The notes under the pieces are model-generated. The model was not told the origin of the DNA, ran no database searches, and was given only the letters and a program-made list of their open reading frames with translations. A program made the position numbers and the translations under genes. A stretch of DNA of 47,505 nt, from NCBI GenBank assembly GCA_937926355.1, contig CALAZP010000032.1, forward strand, positions 1 through 47,505, given 5' to 3'. Below are positions 17,551-25,727 of this stretch, one piece after another. Source of the DNA: an uncultured Saprospirales bacterium. Its GTDB lineage: Bacteria > Bacteroidota > Bacteroidia > Chitinophagales > Saprospiraceae. Position 1 is the first letter of the stretch. Each line of letters begins with the position of its first letter.

Positions 17551-17894
17551 TCTCTATTGTTAAGAAAATCTTCAAACCTCATTACTCTTCCGGGTGATGG
17601 GGTTTCTTGTGACTGTTGAACTGGTTGCTCTGGAGTCATTTCTCCTGTGGTCTCTGGAACATTAGGTTCTAAAGGTTCTTGCGGAGTTTCAGTTTGTTCC
17701 GCAGTATCTGCTTGATCCATTTGTTGTGGTTCTGGTGTTTCAGCAGAATCCGCAGGAATCTCAGATGCTACCTCTTCTCCGTCAGTTTGTTCAAAATCAT
17801 TTACCTCTGGTGTAATTTCTTGTTGTTCTGGAGATTGCTCTTGTGTAAAATCAACCCGATCTTCAATTTGTGTATCTCTTTCTTCTGTAGACAT
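17547..17894 (-). CDS. Acidic low-complexity protein, only minus-strand gene
   Basis: A 115-residue product made mostly of Glu, Gln, Pro and Thr, probably unfolded, very acidic. It ends with an ordered-looking tail RVMRFEDFLNNRD, similar in pattern (F-E-x-F-L-N) to the leader of the ATP-grasp protein. The stop overlaps the preceding gene tail-to-tail by four bases and the start faces the next + gene across 59 bases. The opposite strand codes only for an implausible Phe/Leu/Cys-rich peptide. A scaffold or core-type role, as for acidic T4 prohead core proteins, is a guess. Confidence 0.6.
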   Translation of the reverse strand: MSTEERDTQIEDRVDFTQEQSPEQQEITPEVNDFEQTDGEEVASEIPADSAETPEPQQMDQADTAEQTETPQEPLEPNVPETTGEMTPEQPVQQSQETPSPGRVMRFEDFLNNRD

Positions 17895-17918
17895 GCTAAT
17901 TATAAATTAGAGCTATTG

Positions 17919-17928
17919 AATATATATC
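17919..17928. promoter_or_regulatory. Divergent TATATAT box
   Basis: AATATATATC reads as a TATATA box on both strands (GATATATATT on the minus strand), 26 bases before the + ATG at 17954 and about 25 bases before the minus ATG at 17894. It could drive both divergent genes. Confidence 0.4.
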
Positions 17929-17953
17929 AAGTAAAAGAATAAGTGTTTCGGCT

Positions 17954-18274
17954 ATGAGATTGATTAGAGAATTTGATGACTTTATGTCCAATTTATCCTT
18001 AACCCAGCCAGAGCAGGCTATGATTAGGGATTTTGTAAAGAAATATGAGAAGTATTTCAAATTTCACGACCCGGCAGAGTTTGAGAATTCGCTCGACAAA
18101 ATAGTTGATGATGTGATGTCCACTTATAGTTTTCCACCGGAAAAGAAGGAGGATGTTAAAAATTACATCTCTAGCCTTCATGATCTTTCCGATGGCATCT
18201 CTGTTGTTATGTCTCCAAATCCACAGATCATATATAGAACCCAACCCGACATGGTTCAAACCATACTTATCTAG
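17954..18274 (+). CDS. Hypothetical protein, leader-like N-terminus
   Basis: A 106-residue soluble, helical protein. Its first residues, MRLIREFDDFMSNLSL, align with other putative capsid-targeting leaders at Phe7, Phe10 and Leu14, but residue 16 is Leu instead of Glu, so a cleavage site is missing. It is the first gene right of the divergent promoter region. I do not recognise a family. Confidence 0.6.
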   Translation: MRLIREFDDFMSNLSLTQPEQAMIRDFVKKYEKYFKFHDPAEFENSLDKIVDDVMSTYSFPPEKKEDVKNYISSLHDLSDGISVVMSPNPQIIYRTQPDMVQTILI

Positions 18275-18320
18275 AGGAATAATCGTTCGAGTTGAAGCTA
18301 TAACTAATAAATAACAAACT

Positions 18321-18623
18321 ATGACAGTAGAAGAATTTAAGCAGGAACTTTCAGAAAACAAAAACGCATTGGTTGATTTTTGGGCACCTTGGTGTGGCCC
18401 CTGTAAAATGATGGGACCTGTTTTGGAAAAGATTGACACTGAAAACCCAAATCTAAAGGTTATCAAAGTGAATGTTGATGAATCTGGAGAATTGGCGGGC
18501 ATGTTTGGAATAAGGAGTATTCCAACCCTTACCATGTTTAAGGACGGTCAGCCTACATCCACTAAAACTGGTGCTTTACCTCAAGCTAAGGTTCAAGAGT
18601 GGATCAATGAACACATTGTTTAA
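18321..18623 (+). CDS. Thioredoxin
   Basis: Small dithiol-disulfide oxidoreductase. The active site WCGPC has Cys25 and Cys28 in the usual VDFWAPWCGPCKMM block, with the cis-proline segment FGIRSIPTLTMF. 100 aa, cytoplasmic, no signal peptide. In a phage it may reduce ribonucleotide reductase or serve as a polymerase helper. Six bases before the next gene. Confidence 0.96.
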   Translation: MTVEEFKQELSENKNALVDFWAPWCGPCKMMGPVLEKIDTENPNLKVIKVNVDESGELAGMFGIRSIPTLTMFKDGQPTSTKTGALPQAKVQEWINEHIV

Positions 18624-18628
18624 CCAAC

Positions 18629-18952
18629 ATGAATTTCCTAAAAGAATTAGAATTATATTTAAAGGAGAAGGAGGATTTTGATACCCACTTCTCCGATTTT
18701 TTCCAAAAACCATCCGGTGATGGCGTTCTTTATATTCAATGCATTTGCCCTGTTCACGGGAAATGCACTCTGAGGTGTAAATTTTCAAAAATGATGGGCG
18801 AAAACAAACTTGTTTCTGTAAAGCCCATGGTAAGACTTTCAGAATCTCAATTTCCTTGGGATAGCACAATAAAGAATGTGTATTCTTTGTATAGTGGAAT
18901 TGCTGGTGTGGGTGGGGTAGCTCACAGGTCTGTTAATAATTCCCTCATTTAA
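18629..18952 (+). CDS. Hypothetical Cys-containing protein, 107 aa
   Basis: No family recognised. Residues 38-52 hold CICPVHGKCTLRC, a cluster of four Cys and one His that could bind zinc. The start is five bases after thioredoxin, so a shared operon and perhaps redox link are possible. Confidence 0.6.
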   Translation: MNFLKELELYLKEKEDFDTHFSDFFQKPSGDGVLYIQCICPVHGKCTLRCKFSKMMGENKLVSVKPMVRLSESQFPWDSTIKNVYSLYSGIAGVGGVAHRSVNNSLI

Positions 18953-19009
18953 ATTTTTTTTCTTCGTTGTTTCCTGATAGTTTTGTAGTATAATCCAAAA
19001 CTGTATAAA

Positions 19010-19249
19010 ATGGAAAATGTAAAATATATGCTCCAAGAAGCAGGTGCAAAAGTAAATTCAGCTATTGGGGATATTGAGGATTTGACAATATCTAAAAACC
19101 ATAAGGTCAACATCCTTGACGTCTTGGAAGAATTAAAGGCAGCTAGGGAAATAATCTATCACTTGCAGGGTAATATTAATACCGATGAGGATCGCTATTT
19201 TATCAACATGGAAACTGGGATGAGAGAACCATTCAAACTAGATTATTAA
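19010..19249 (+). CDS. Hypothetical protein, 79 aa
   Basis: Small acidic helical protein. A TATAAT sequence at 18989-18994 lies about 16 bases ahead of the ATG and may be its promoter -10 box. No family recognised. Confidence 0.6.
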   Translation: MENVKYMLQEAGAKVNSAIGDIEDLTISKNHKVNILDVLEELKAAREIIYHLQGNINTDEDRYFINMETGMREPFKLDY

Positions 19250-19298
19250 ATGAGTTTATCCCACACAGTCAAACTTTAGGAAAGCTTAAAAAAGAAAC

Positions 19299-19964
19299 AT
19301 GAGAAAAGACTTTGAAAAATACGCAATGAGTGAACACCGCATCGGTTCCCTTGACGTGCACAACTATTCTAAATTTATCGAGGGTTCTCTAACCCCATAT
19401 ATTTTGGAGGAGAGAGAATTGAGAGCTACTCAAATAGACATCTTCTCGAGATTGATGATGGATAGGGTTCTTTGGGTTGCTGGACCTGTTAACGACAAGA
19501 TGTCAACGATAGTACAAGCCCAGTTGATGTTTTTGGATTCTGTGGATAGCAAAGATATTACTATGCATATCGATTCACCAGGTGGGTCCGTTAAATCTGG
19601 GCTTTCTATGGTGGATGTTATGGATTACATCAAATCTGATATAGTTACTGTAAATACAGGTATGGCTGCTTCGATGGGGTCTATTCTTCTCGGTGCTGGT
19701 ACAAAAGGTAAAAGATATTCGCTAAGATTCTCTAAAGTAATGCTTCACCAATCATCCGGTGGTTTTAGTGGTAACATCCAAGATGCTAAGATTGATTTTG
19801 AAGAATGGGAAAAATATAACAAGATTCTTTTTGAGTTGTTGGGCGAATATTGCGACAAAGATCCTAAACAAGTTGCTGAAGACGCAAGTAGGGATTTTTG
19901 GATGGATGCTAAAGAAGCTGTTAAATATGGCATCATAGACGATGTGATCAAAAACAAAAAATAG
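19299..19964 (+). CDS. clpP: ClpP-type serine protease
   Basis: Protease subunit that degrades proteins when fed by an AAA+ unfoldase. The catalytic Ser125 is in GMAASMGSI and His150 in MLHQSSGG; the oxyanion GGSVKSG segment precedes them. 221 aa, the length of ClpP, with an extended N-terminal part. No ClpX or ClpA is visible here, so it would pair with host ClpX or act in prohead maturation, since phages also use ClpP-fold proteases for that. The RNA island's tmRNA appends an ALAA tail, the standard ClpXP signal. Confidence 0.93.
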   Translation: MRKDFEKYAMSEHRIGSLDVHNYSKFIEGSLTPYILEERELRATQIDIFSRLMMDRVLWVAGPVNDKMSTIVQAQLMFLDSVDSKDITMHIDSPGGSVKSGLSMVDVMDYIKSDIVTVNTGMAASMGSILLGAGTKGKRYSLRFSKVMLHQSSGGFSGNIQDAKIDFEEWEKYNKILFELLGEYCDKDPKQVAEDASRDFWMDAKEAVKYGIIDDVIKNKK

Positions 19965-20075
19965 ATGATAGAGACCCAAACAACATGTCTGGATTCAACA
20001 ATAAAAAACAGTTATAGGATTTCAACAGACTTTCAAGAGATCACTGGGTACTATCGAATAAGACACATACTTTAA
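19965..20075 (+). CDS. Possible 36-aa small protein
   Basis: An ATG directly follows the ClpP stop and opens a 36-codon frame (MIETQTTCLDSTIKNSYR at the start) ending five bases before the next ATG. Position, not similarity, supports it. It may simply be spacer. Confidence 0.35.
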   Translation: MIETQTTCLDSTIKNSYRISTDFQEITGYYRIRHIL

Positions 20076-20079
20076 TAAT

Positions 20080-20580
20080 ATGGGAACAAACTATTACAGA
20101 ATTCCACTCGAATCCGAAATGGAAGAGCGTAGGGACAAACTTAGGGTAAGGCTTATTGGTCTCAAGATGACACCGGACCTTATATTTGGCAGATTTAGGT
20201 ACATTGATGCTGGTTTAGATGATGAAGTTTTTGGAGGTATTACCCCATGGGACGAATTTATCGAGGGAACAAGCATTCACCTGGGAAAAAGAAGTGCGGG
20301 GTGGAAATTCTGCTGGAACTTCCACGACAATAAGTATTATTCCAATAAGCAACAATTAATCGATTTTGTCAAGAGTGGTCGGGTAGTTGATGAGTACGGT
20401 GCAGAGGAGGAACCCCAAGCATTCTTAGATATGGCATTTGAGTGGGGAGGACCTAATGGTTTGACTGTTGATGCTGAATATTATAAAAACAACGAAAGGA
20501 GTTCCCTGTTTAACGATCCTAAATATTATGATCGTGAGATTGATGGCCTAAGAGTGTGTAGTTCAACTGATTTTAGTTAA
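20080..20580 (+). CDS. MGTNYY-family phage protein
   Basis: Starts MGTNYYRI and contains IHLGKRSAGWKFCWNFH. This start and the HLGK-x-SAGW block mark a family that I have seen in many phage genomes with no known function. The conserved His, Cys and Trp suggest metal or nucleotide binding, without proof. 166 aa, soluble. Confidence 0.7.
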   Translation: MGTNYYRIPLESEMEERRDKLRVRLIGLKMTPDLIFGRFRYIDAGLDDEVFGGITPWDEFIEGTSIHLGKRSAGWKFCWNFHDNKYYSNKQQLIDFVKSGRVVDEYGAEEEPQAFLDMAFEWGGPNGLTVDAEYYKNNERSSLFNDPKYYDREIDGLRVCSSTDFS

Positions 20581-20582
20581 AT

Positions 20583-20885
20583 ATGAAAGCACAAGCAAAT
20601 TTCTTAATCAAACACTACAAATACTTTGACGAAAGGGGTAATCTCTCCAATGAGTATTACTACATCCAAGAATGGAAAAAGTTCTTATGGTGGTCCTATT
20701 GGAAAGATATAAAGCATGAGACTTGCGGATATGGTCACTGTTATAAAGTGAGAACTACCTTTAAGACTCTTAAAGAGGCACAAGACTTTGTGAGAAATGT
20801 ACTCTGTCCAGAAATACCAAGGGATAGTCGTAAAGAAACAGTAGTAGATGAAATGGTTTGTAAAAACGGAAAATCAAAATGGTAG
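20583..20885 (+). CDS. Hypothetical protein, 100 aa
   Basis: Aromatic-rich N-terminal half (YYYIQEWKKFLWWSYWKDI) followed by CGYGHCYKV and a C-terminal helix. No family recognised. It follows the MGTNYY gene by two bases. Confidence 0.65.
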   Translation: MKAQANFLIKHYKYFDERGNLSNEYYYIQEWKKFLWWSYWKDIKHETCGYGHCYKVRTTFKTLKEAQDFVRNVLCPEIPRDSRKETVVDEMVCKNGKSKW

Positions 20886-20912
20886 GTGAGAAATTCTGTA
20901 AGGTATTTTTAA

Positions 20913-22355
20913 TTGACCTCCCATAATAAATTTGAAAGTTTGGGCACTAAAACAAAAACAGTAGATACCTCGATATTAAATGGCGACCAAAGGCTGGCAT
21001 TTGGGAAGCTTGTAAATTATGTTAGGAACCCAACTGACAGGTCCATCTATGTGCTTAGAGGTTGGGCCGGGACGGGTAAAACATTTTGCGTAAGTCTTTT
21101 GGTTAACTACCTCTTAACAGAGCTTTATTGGGATAAGGGGTGGTACAGAATTGCAGTTACGGGTCCAACTAATAAATCAGTCAGGGTGATTCGTAGATCG
21201 TCTGATATACACGATACCCGTGTCTCTTTCCAAACCATTCATAAGTTACTTGGATTAAAGGAGAAGATAACACTTGATGGAAAGCAAGAGTTTGTCAAGG
21301 ATCCTGGATTTCAGCCGAAGATATCGAAAATTAAGCTTCTTATAATCGATGAGGTCTCTATGTTGAATGATGATCTCTTTGAAAAAATAATTAAGCACAG
21401 GGAAAATATAAAGGTAATATGCATGGGTGATCCTGCACAGATCCCTCCTGTTGGGAAACCCGATTGTATTCCCTTTAGGGAAGAGCTTGCAGAGGAGTAT
21501 GACATTAAGACTTTGGATCTGAAGACAATCATGAGGCAAAAGCTTGACAACCCGATAATTAGTTCTTCTGTAAAGATCCGAGAAAATATCAACGAGTCAG
21601 ATTCTGGTATTTTACCACAGACCTTAACAAATAAATCTGGGGAAGGTATTGAATTTCTAAATCTTGGAGATCCTGGGGTAAGGAAAAACATTTCCTCCTA
21701 CATGGAAAAGTATTTCAAAACCAAAAGCTTCGAGGAAGACTCCGAATATGCTAAGGTTATAGCTTGGAGGAATAAAACGGTGTCAACCATGAACACCCTA
21801 GTTAGAAGAGTGATCTACGGGGAAGAGCAAATAGGTGAAAAGATATTGGTTGGAGAAAAACTGATTATCAATAGCCCTTACATTGTGAATGGAATGGTGG
21901 TGTTCAACACCAATGATGAATTCACTGTTGATTCGTTTGAAATTAAAACTCAGAAGGCTAAGGTTGAAGATCTGGAGGTGGATCTAAAATACTATGAAAC
22001 CCGTGTTTGGTTTTTGGACGACAACAACTCAAGACACGAAGACACAATAGGGATTCTGAACGAGGATAGTGAATATGATTTCAAAAGAGTAGCAAACATT
22101 CTTAAGAATATAGCAATCCAGAAGAAAGGAAAGGACAAGTCATGGCTTGCTTACTATGATTTTCTCAGAGAATTCGCTGATGTTTCCTATGCTTATTGTA
22201 TAACCGCACACAAGTCCCAGGGTAGTACCTACGAAACTTCTTTCGTAATGGAGGATGACATTGAGATGAATTGGGATGTCGTAGAAAGAAATAGGATCAA
22301 GTACACAGCATACACGAGGGCAAGTAAAAAGCTTTACGTGCTAAAAAGATTCTAG
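20913..22355 (+). CDS. Dda-like SF1B DNA helicase
   Basis: ATP-driven 5'-3' DNA helicase of the RecD/Dda group. Walker A GWAGTGKT is at residues 50-57, the DEVSM Walker B follows, then GDPAQIPPVG (motif III), and the C-terminal YCITAHKSQGSTYETSF and YTAYTRASKKLYVL motifs V-VI. 480 aa, close to T4 Dda. Dda assists replication initiation and removes bound proteins. The start is TTG at 20913; a later TTG at 20940 would also keep all motifs. Confidence 0.92.
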   Translation: MTSHNKFESLGTKTKTVDTSILNGDQRLAFGKLVNYVRNPTDRSIYVLRGWAGTGKTFCVSLLVNYLLTELYWDKGWYRIAVTGPTNKSVRVIRRSSDIHDTRVSFQTIHKLLGLKEKITLDGKQEFVKDPGFQPKISKIKLLIIDEVSMLNDDLFEKIIKHRENIKVICMGDPAQIPPVGKPDCIPFREELAEEYDIKTLDLKTIMRQKLDNPIISSSVKIRENINESDSGILPQTLTNKSGEGIEFLNLGDPGVRKNISSYMEKYFKTKSFEEDSEYAKVIAWRNKTVSTMNTLVRRVIYGEEQIGEKILVGEKLIINSPYIVNGMVVFNTNDEFTVDSFEIKTQKAKVEDLEVDLKYYETRVWFLDDNNSRHEDTIGILNEDSEYDFKRVANILKNIAIQKKGKDKSWLAYYDFLREFADVSYAYCITAHKSQGSTYETSFVMEDDIEMNWDVVERNRIKYTAYTRASKKLYVLKRF

Positions 22356-22424
22356 GACCAAAATCATTCTTGGTGAAACAAAAAATAGAATGTGTGATAA
22401 AAAGAAAAACAAAATTTTAGTATC

Positions 22425-23093
22425 TTGGATTTAGAAACTCACATTAACGTAAAAGAACAAAGACATTGGAACAAAGAGAGCTCTTGGATAAATCGTGGTG
22501 ATGAATGGAATCATGATCTTGGGATGGATTACATGTGGGAAACCTTAATCTCACCCTCCATTAAACCATATGCTAAAGGGAAGGTTCTTGAAATAGCATG
22601 CGGCTTTGGTAGAATTACACACGAGGTTTTGGAAAGATGTCCAGAGATTGAGCATCTTTATGTTTCTGATTTAAATGAGAAATGCATATCAAAGTGTGCA
22701 GAAAGGTTTGGTAATAGAATTTCTGGGTATTATGTAAACAATGGATCTTCCTTGGAGATGATTCCTAGTGAATTCTTGGATTTTGTTTTTTCTTATGATT
22801 CTTTCGTCCATATCCATATGGACATTGTAGTTTCTTATCTAAAAGAAATAGCCAGAATATTAAAACCCGGCGGGGTGTGTTCTTTACACGTATCTTCCCT
22901 TAGTGGGGGCGAAGACCTTTCCTTTGATAATTTAGGGGGGAGGGCAAACTTTGATAGAGATAGATTTGAAGAATCAATAGAGTTGTGTAATCTAACCATA
23001 ATTACCGAAACCCCGATAAGGGCAAATCATTTCTCAGAGGCGGAGGATACTTTCTTTACCATTAAGAAGGGGCAAATCACAAAAAATCCTTAA
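22425..23093 (+). CDS. SAM-dependent methyltransferase (class I)
   Basis: Motif I is VLEIACGFGRIT, followed by an acidic loop VSDLNEKC, a motif II-like FVFSYDSFVHI and post-motif KPGGVCSLHV. The N-terminal region (residues 1-40) holds several Trp, typical of small-molecule or sugar methyltransferases, but the substrate is unknown. The start is TTG. No DNA-methylase catalytic motif (DPPY or PCQ) is present. Confidence 0.8.
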   Translation: MDLETHINVKEQRHWNKESSWINRGDEWNHDLGMDYMWETLISPSIKPYAKGKVLEIACGFGRITHEVLERCPEIEHLYVSDLNEKCISKCAERFGNRISGYYVNNGSSLEMIPSEFLDFVFSYDSFVHIHMDIVVSYLKEIARILKPGGVCSLHVSSLSGGEDLSFDNLGGRANFDRDRFEESIELCNLTIITETPIRANHFSEAEDTFFTIKKGQITKNP

Positions 23094-23195
23094 AGTCATT
23101 TTTTTAGTTAGCGGGATCTCATTAATATTGCGTTGTTCTTCAAAAAACGGGAAACAAACAACATTCATAGGTATATAAACTCCAAAATTGGTAAT

Positions 23196-24641
23196 ATGAA
23201 ACTCGTAGACGCACTTAGAACCAAGAATACCACCACAGAAAATGGTATGACAACCAATTCATCTTCTTTGAATGCTTGTGTAGACCTATTCTTTAATATA
23301 GGTGCAATGCGAGGGCAAGATAAAGAGCGCTTAATAGCAACTTTTTCAATGGCATTTTACCAAGACCCAACCAGAGCAATGAAGATTCTTTTCTGGGCTC
23401 GTGATGTTCGGGGTGGTGCTGGAGAACGCCAAATCTTCCGTGATATTATGGGATACCTGGTAGATTCACACACAGAATCACTAAAGCAAAACTTGCACCT
23501 AATTCCAGAGTTTGGACGTTGGGATGACCTTCTAGTTCTTGAGGGCACTAAGTTGCAGGAGGATGCCTTTAATCTAATTCAGAAGGCTCTGCTTGAAGAT
23601 CAGAATGGATTGTGTGCTAAATGGATGCCACGTAAAGGTGTTACTGCAGCTAAGTTGCGTAATCACATGGGCTTAACACCAAAACTTTACCGTAAGGTTC
23701 TAGTTGAACTAACTAATGTAGTTGAACAGCTAATGTGTTCAAAACGTTGGGAAGACATTGACTTCTCTAAACTGCCTTCAGTTGCAGGTGCTCGTTACCA
23801 AAAAGCGTTCTGGAAGAATGCCAAAGAGCAATACGAAGCTTACATTGGTAAACTTCAAAAAGGCGAGGCTAAAATCAATGCAGGTGCAGTTTATCCTTAT
23901 GATATTACTAAATCTCTTGGTCGTGGAAATGCCGATGTTGCAACTGAGCAATGGAAAGCCCTACCGAACTGGATGGAAGGGTCAAACGAGATGATCCTGC
24001 CAATGGTAGACGTTTCAGGTTCAATGAGCGTTCCAGCTGGAGGTAATCCAAACGTAACTTGTATGGACGTAGCAGTATCATTAGGTCTCTACATTTCTGA
24101 AAAGAACGAAGGCCCTTTCAAAGATGCCTTCTTAACTTTCAGTGGTAAGCCAGAACTACAGGTCTTAACCGGAAGCTTGAAAGACAGATTCCAGCAGTTA
24201 AGTAGATCAGACTGGGCAATGAACACTAATCTTGAAGCAGCTTTCAAGCAAGTCCTAGACCAAGCGGTAAAGCATAATGTCTCACAAGACCAAATGCCTG
24301 ATAAGATCTTAATCCTATCAGATATGGAGTTTGACCAGGCAACTTCAACCAGAAGTTTCTGGGGTAGGAATGACAATACCTCGGAATGGAACCCAACTGC
24401 TCAACAAATGATTGAGAAGATGTATAACGATGCTGGCTACAAAATGCCAAAGATCGTATACTGGAACATTCAGTCTAGAAACAACCAGGCTCCAGTCAGA
24501 TTTGATAAGCAAGGTACTGCACTGATCAGTGGATTCTCGCCAGCAATCATGACTTCAGTTCTAGGTGCTGAAGAGTTTACTCCGGTTAGTATCATGGACA
24601 AAACAATCATGAGCGAACGTTACTCAGAGATTAACGCATAA
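23196..24641 (+). CDS. DUF2828 protein with von Willebrand A domain (TROVE/Ro60-like layout)
   Basis: The N-terminal 250 residues are helical with ILFWARDVRGGAGERQIFRD, the DUF2828/TROVE signature region. The C-terminal part is a vWA domain with the MIDAS motif MVDVSGSMS and a later DMEFD. Ro60 proteins share helical repeats plus vWA and bind misfolded RNA and tRNA-like Y RNAs; RNA binding is an inference here. The ATG at 23196 is chosen, 21 codons inside an upstream TTG frame. Arginine codons are mainly CGT/CGC, unlike the AGA/AGG of neighbours, suggesting recent acquisition. It lies upstream of the RNA island. Confidence 0.75.
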   Translation: MKLVDALRTKNTTTENGMTTNSSSLNACVDLFFNIGAMRGQDKERLIATFSMAFYQDPTRAMKILFWARDVRGGAGERQIFRDIMGYLVDSHTESLKQNLHLIPEFGRWDDLLVLEGTKLQEDAFNLIQKALLEDQNGLCAKWMPRKGVTAAKLRNHMGLTPKLYRKVLVELTNVVEQLMCSKRWEDIDFSKLPSVAGARYQKAFWKNAKEQYEAYIGKLQKGEAKINAGAVYPYDITKSLGRGNADVATEQWKALPNWMEGSNEMILPMVDVSGSMSVPAGGNPNVTCMDVAVSLGLYISEKNEGPFKDAFLTFSGKPELQVLTGSLKDRFQQLSRSDWAMNTNLEAAFKQVLDQAVKHNVSQDQMPDKILILSDMEFDQATSTRSFWGRNDNTSEWNPTAQQMIEKMYNDAGYKMPKIVYWNIQSRNNQAPVRFDKQGTALISGFSPAIMTSVLGAEEFTPVSIMDKTIMSERYSEINA

Positions 24642-24645
24642 TCAG

Positions 24646-24668
24646 GAAGGGCTTCGGCCCTTCTTTTT
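24646..24668 (+). terminator. Intrinsic terminator
   Basis: GAAGGGC-TTCG-GCCCTTC followed by TTTTT, directly after the DUF2828 gene. Confidence 0.93.
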
Positions 24669-24690
24669 GTTTTACACATAAAAGAAAGAA

Positions 24691-24969
24691 ATGGAAACAA
24701 TAGATGTAGAAGTAGACATCGACGACATCCTATGGAAAATGAGCACCTCAGAGAAAGAGGGCCTTTGTAGGGAGTTAATCCAAGATGGTTATGGTCCAGG
24801 ACCTGAAGATTTCAGTGGCATGGAACTAGATGAAGTCTTACAAGGTCAAAGCTATTCTGAAACTGAGCTCGTTAGTCTCTTTAAAGATATGTGGACTAAT
24901 CGAAATTTTATCGATCATAAATTGGTTGATGAGTTAAGAAGACAGCTTAGAGAACGTAGAGTTCTTTAA
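24691..24969 (+). CDS. Hypothetical acidic protein, 92 aa
   Basis: Starts METIDVEVDIDDILW and is strongly acidic and helical. No family recognised. It is the last protein gene before the RNA island; its stop runs into a TATATATATATATA tract. Confidence 0.65.
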   Translation: METIDVEVDIDDILWKMSTSEKEGLCRELIQDGYGPGPEDFSGMELDEVLQGQSYSETELVSLFKDMWTNRNFIDHKLVDELRRQLRERRVL

Positions 24970-24986
24970 TATATATATATATATAA
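24968..24986 (+). promoter_or_regulatory. Alternating TA tract, likely promoter of the RNA island
   Basis: The stop codon of the preceding gene merges into a 16-base alternating AT run ending TATAAAC. It contains several overlapping TATATA boxes and lies just upstream of a structured RNA segment. Confidence 0.4.
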
Positions 24987-25343
24987 ACAAATAAGGTTTC
25001 TTACAGCAAACTACAATACTTACATAGATTATCAAGTTGAAGTTCAAGAAACCTGTGTCAAAGGATCGGTACAGCAAACAGTACCTTACATACTCTGATA
25101 GAGCTAGCGAAGCAATTTCGGTTGTATTAAGCTAGCAAACCGCTAGAGTTACCGAGCGGCATACAAGTTAAGGGTACCGTCAACTTCTCATTGTTGCGAA
25201 GAAACGATCAAGACGCTGAAGTAGAGTAGGCCTTCTGACGTAGAAGCTAAGACGAAAAAAGAGATATAGCTGCAGAGCCGAATAATACTAATAGCGATCC
25301 TGTTATATTTAATCCCTGGGTTAATAATCCCGGGGATTTTTTT
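24987..25343 (+). ncRNA. Structured small RNA of about 350 nt, family unknown
   Basis: No plausible protein frame is present, but the stretch folds well: AGGTTTCTT (24994) pairs with AAGAAACCT (25046); GGTAC and GTACC flank an AGCAAACA loop at 25073-25080; GCTAGC pairs with GCTAGC (25103 and 25131); CCGCT with AGCGG; CTTCT with AGAAG. The TACAGCAAAC decamer occurs at 25002 and 25070 and AGCAAAC again at 25134, giving an imperfect 28-nt repeat. An AT-rich promoter-like tract precedes and a perfect terminator ends it. This organisation suggests an independent RNA gene; the family is not recognised. Confidence 0.55.
25311..25343 (+). terminator. Intrinsic terminator
   Basis: AATCCCTGGG pairs with CCCGGGGATT (ten pairs, one G-U) around TTAATAAT, then seven T. 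It ends the preceding RNA. Confidence 0.92.
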
Positions 25344-25345
25344 GG

Positions 25346-25366
25346 ATAAGCATCTCGGATGCTTAT
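25346..25366. other. Perfect 9-bp hairpin
   Basis: ATAAGCATC and GATGCTTAT flank a TCG loop. No T-run follows, so it is not a terminator; it could be a processing site or protein target. The rest of 25367-25495 is A/T-rich with nothing that I can identify. Confidence 0.5.
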
Positions 25367-25495
25367 GAAATCAGGGGGGATCAATTGGAAAAGTTGAGAA
25401 AATTCAGAAATTTCGAGTATTTTGGGTAGAACATTTTTTTGATTCATACAAATAATATAAATTTGCACCAAACAAAAGAAACTTTTTTCTTGTTT

Positions 25496-25505
25496 GATAT
25501 ATAAT
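25496..25505 (+). promoter_or_regulatory. GATATATAAT promoter box
   Basis: A TATATAAT box lies about 20 bases ahead of a small leader frame and upstream of tmRNA in the RNA island. Confidence 0.45.
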
Positions 25506-25525
25506 AGCCATAATATTCAACTAAG

Positions 25526-25609
25526 ATGAAACTATTTAAACAAATATCACTCCTACCTACATCGGGTTCTTACCCAGCGGGGAATGATTTGCCCAGTGGG
25601 TTTAGATAG
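25526..25609 (+). CDS. Putative 27-aa leader peptide of an attenuator
   Basis: ATG to TAG encodes a 27-residue peptide starting MKLFKQISLLPTSG and ending NDLPSGFR. Its last four codons, GGG TTT AGA TAG, are the 5' strand of an 11-bp hairpin that competes with the terminator at 25640-25670. A ribosome finishing the peptide would block that hairpin, so the terminator would form; a stalled or absent ribosome would favour read-through. The placement is that of a classical attenuator; translation itself is not proven. Confidence 0.4.
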   Translation: MKLFKQISLLPTSGSYPAGNDLPSGFR

Positions 25610-25670
25610 TAGATTCTTAGAAGAATTCAAGATATATCTAAACCCAAATCCTAAAAGATTTGGGTTTTTT
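25598..25670 (+). promoter_or_regulatory. Mutually exclusive antiterminator and terminator hairpins before tmRNA
   Basis: GGGTTTAGATA (25598-25608) is fully complementary to TATCTAAACCC (25634-25644). The second strand overlaps the terminator's left arm AACCCAAATC (25640-25649), which pairs with GATTTGGGTT (25656-25665) and is followed by TTTTT. Only one can form at a time. The next gene downstream is tmRNA at 25728. Confidence 0.55.
25640..25670 (+). terminator. Intrinsic terminator (attenuator)
   Basis: Ten-pair stem AACCCAAATC/GATTTGGGTT with CTAAAA loop and seven T; it shares its left arm with the competing hairpin. Confidence 0.88.
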
Positions 25671-25727
25671 TATGTCTCTCAGTTTTTTTTAATCGACTGT
25701 AAAGGTTAAATTAGCTGAAAATAAAAT

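Noticed and set aside
17679..17942. Plus-strand frame opposite the acidic gene
   Set aside because: Composition is Phe/Leu/Cys-rich, as expected for the reverse of a Glu/Gln-rich gene; it crosses the divergent promoter.
23133..23195. N-terminal extension of the DUF2828 protein from TTG
   Set aside because: The ATG at 23196 is better placed and the extension lacks conservation features.
24968..24986. TA dinucleotide run as a microsatellite
   Set aside because: Short and located where promoter boxes are expected; treated as regulatory instead.
25247..25471. Minus-strand open frame of 74 codons
   Set aside because: It covers a terminator and hairpin; the peptide is antisense to RNA structure and lacks any family feature.
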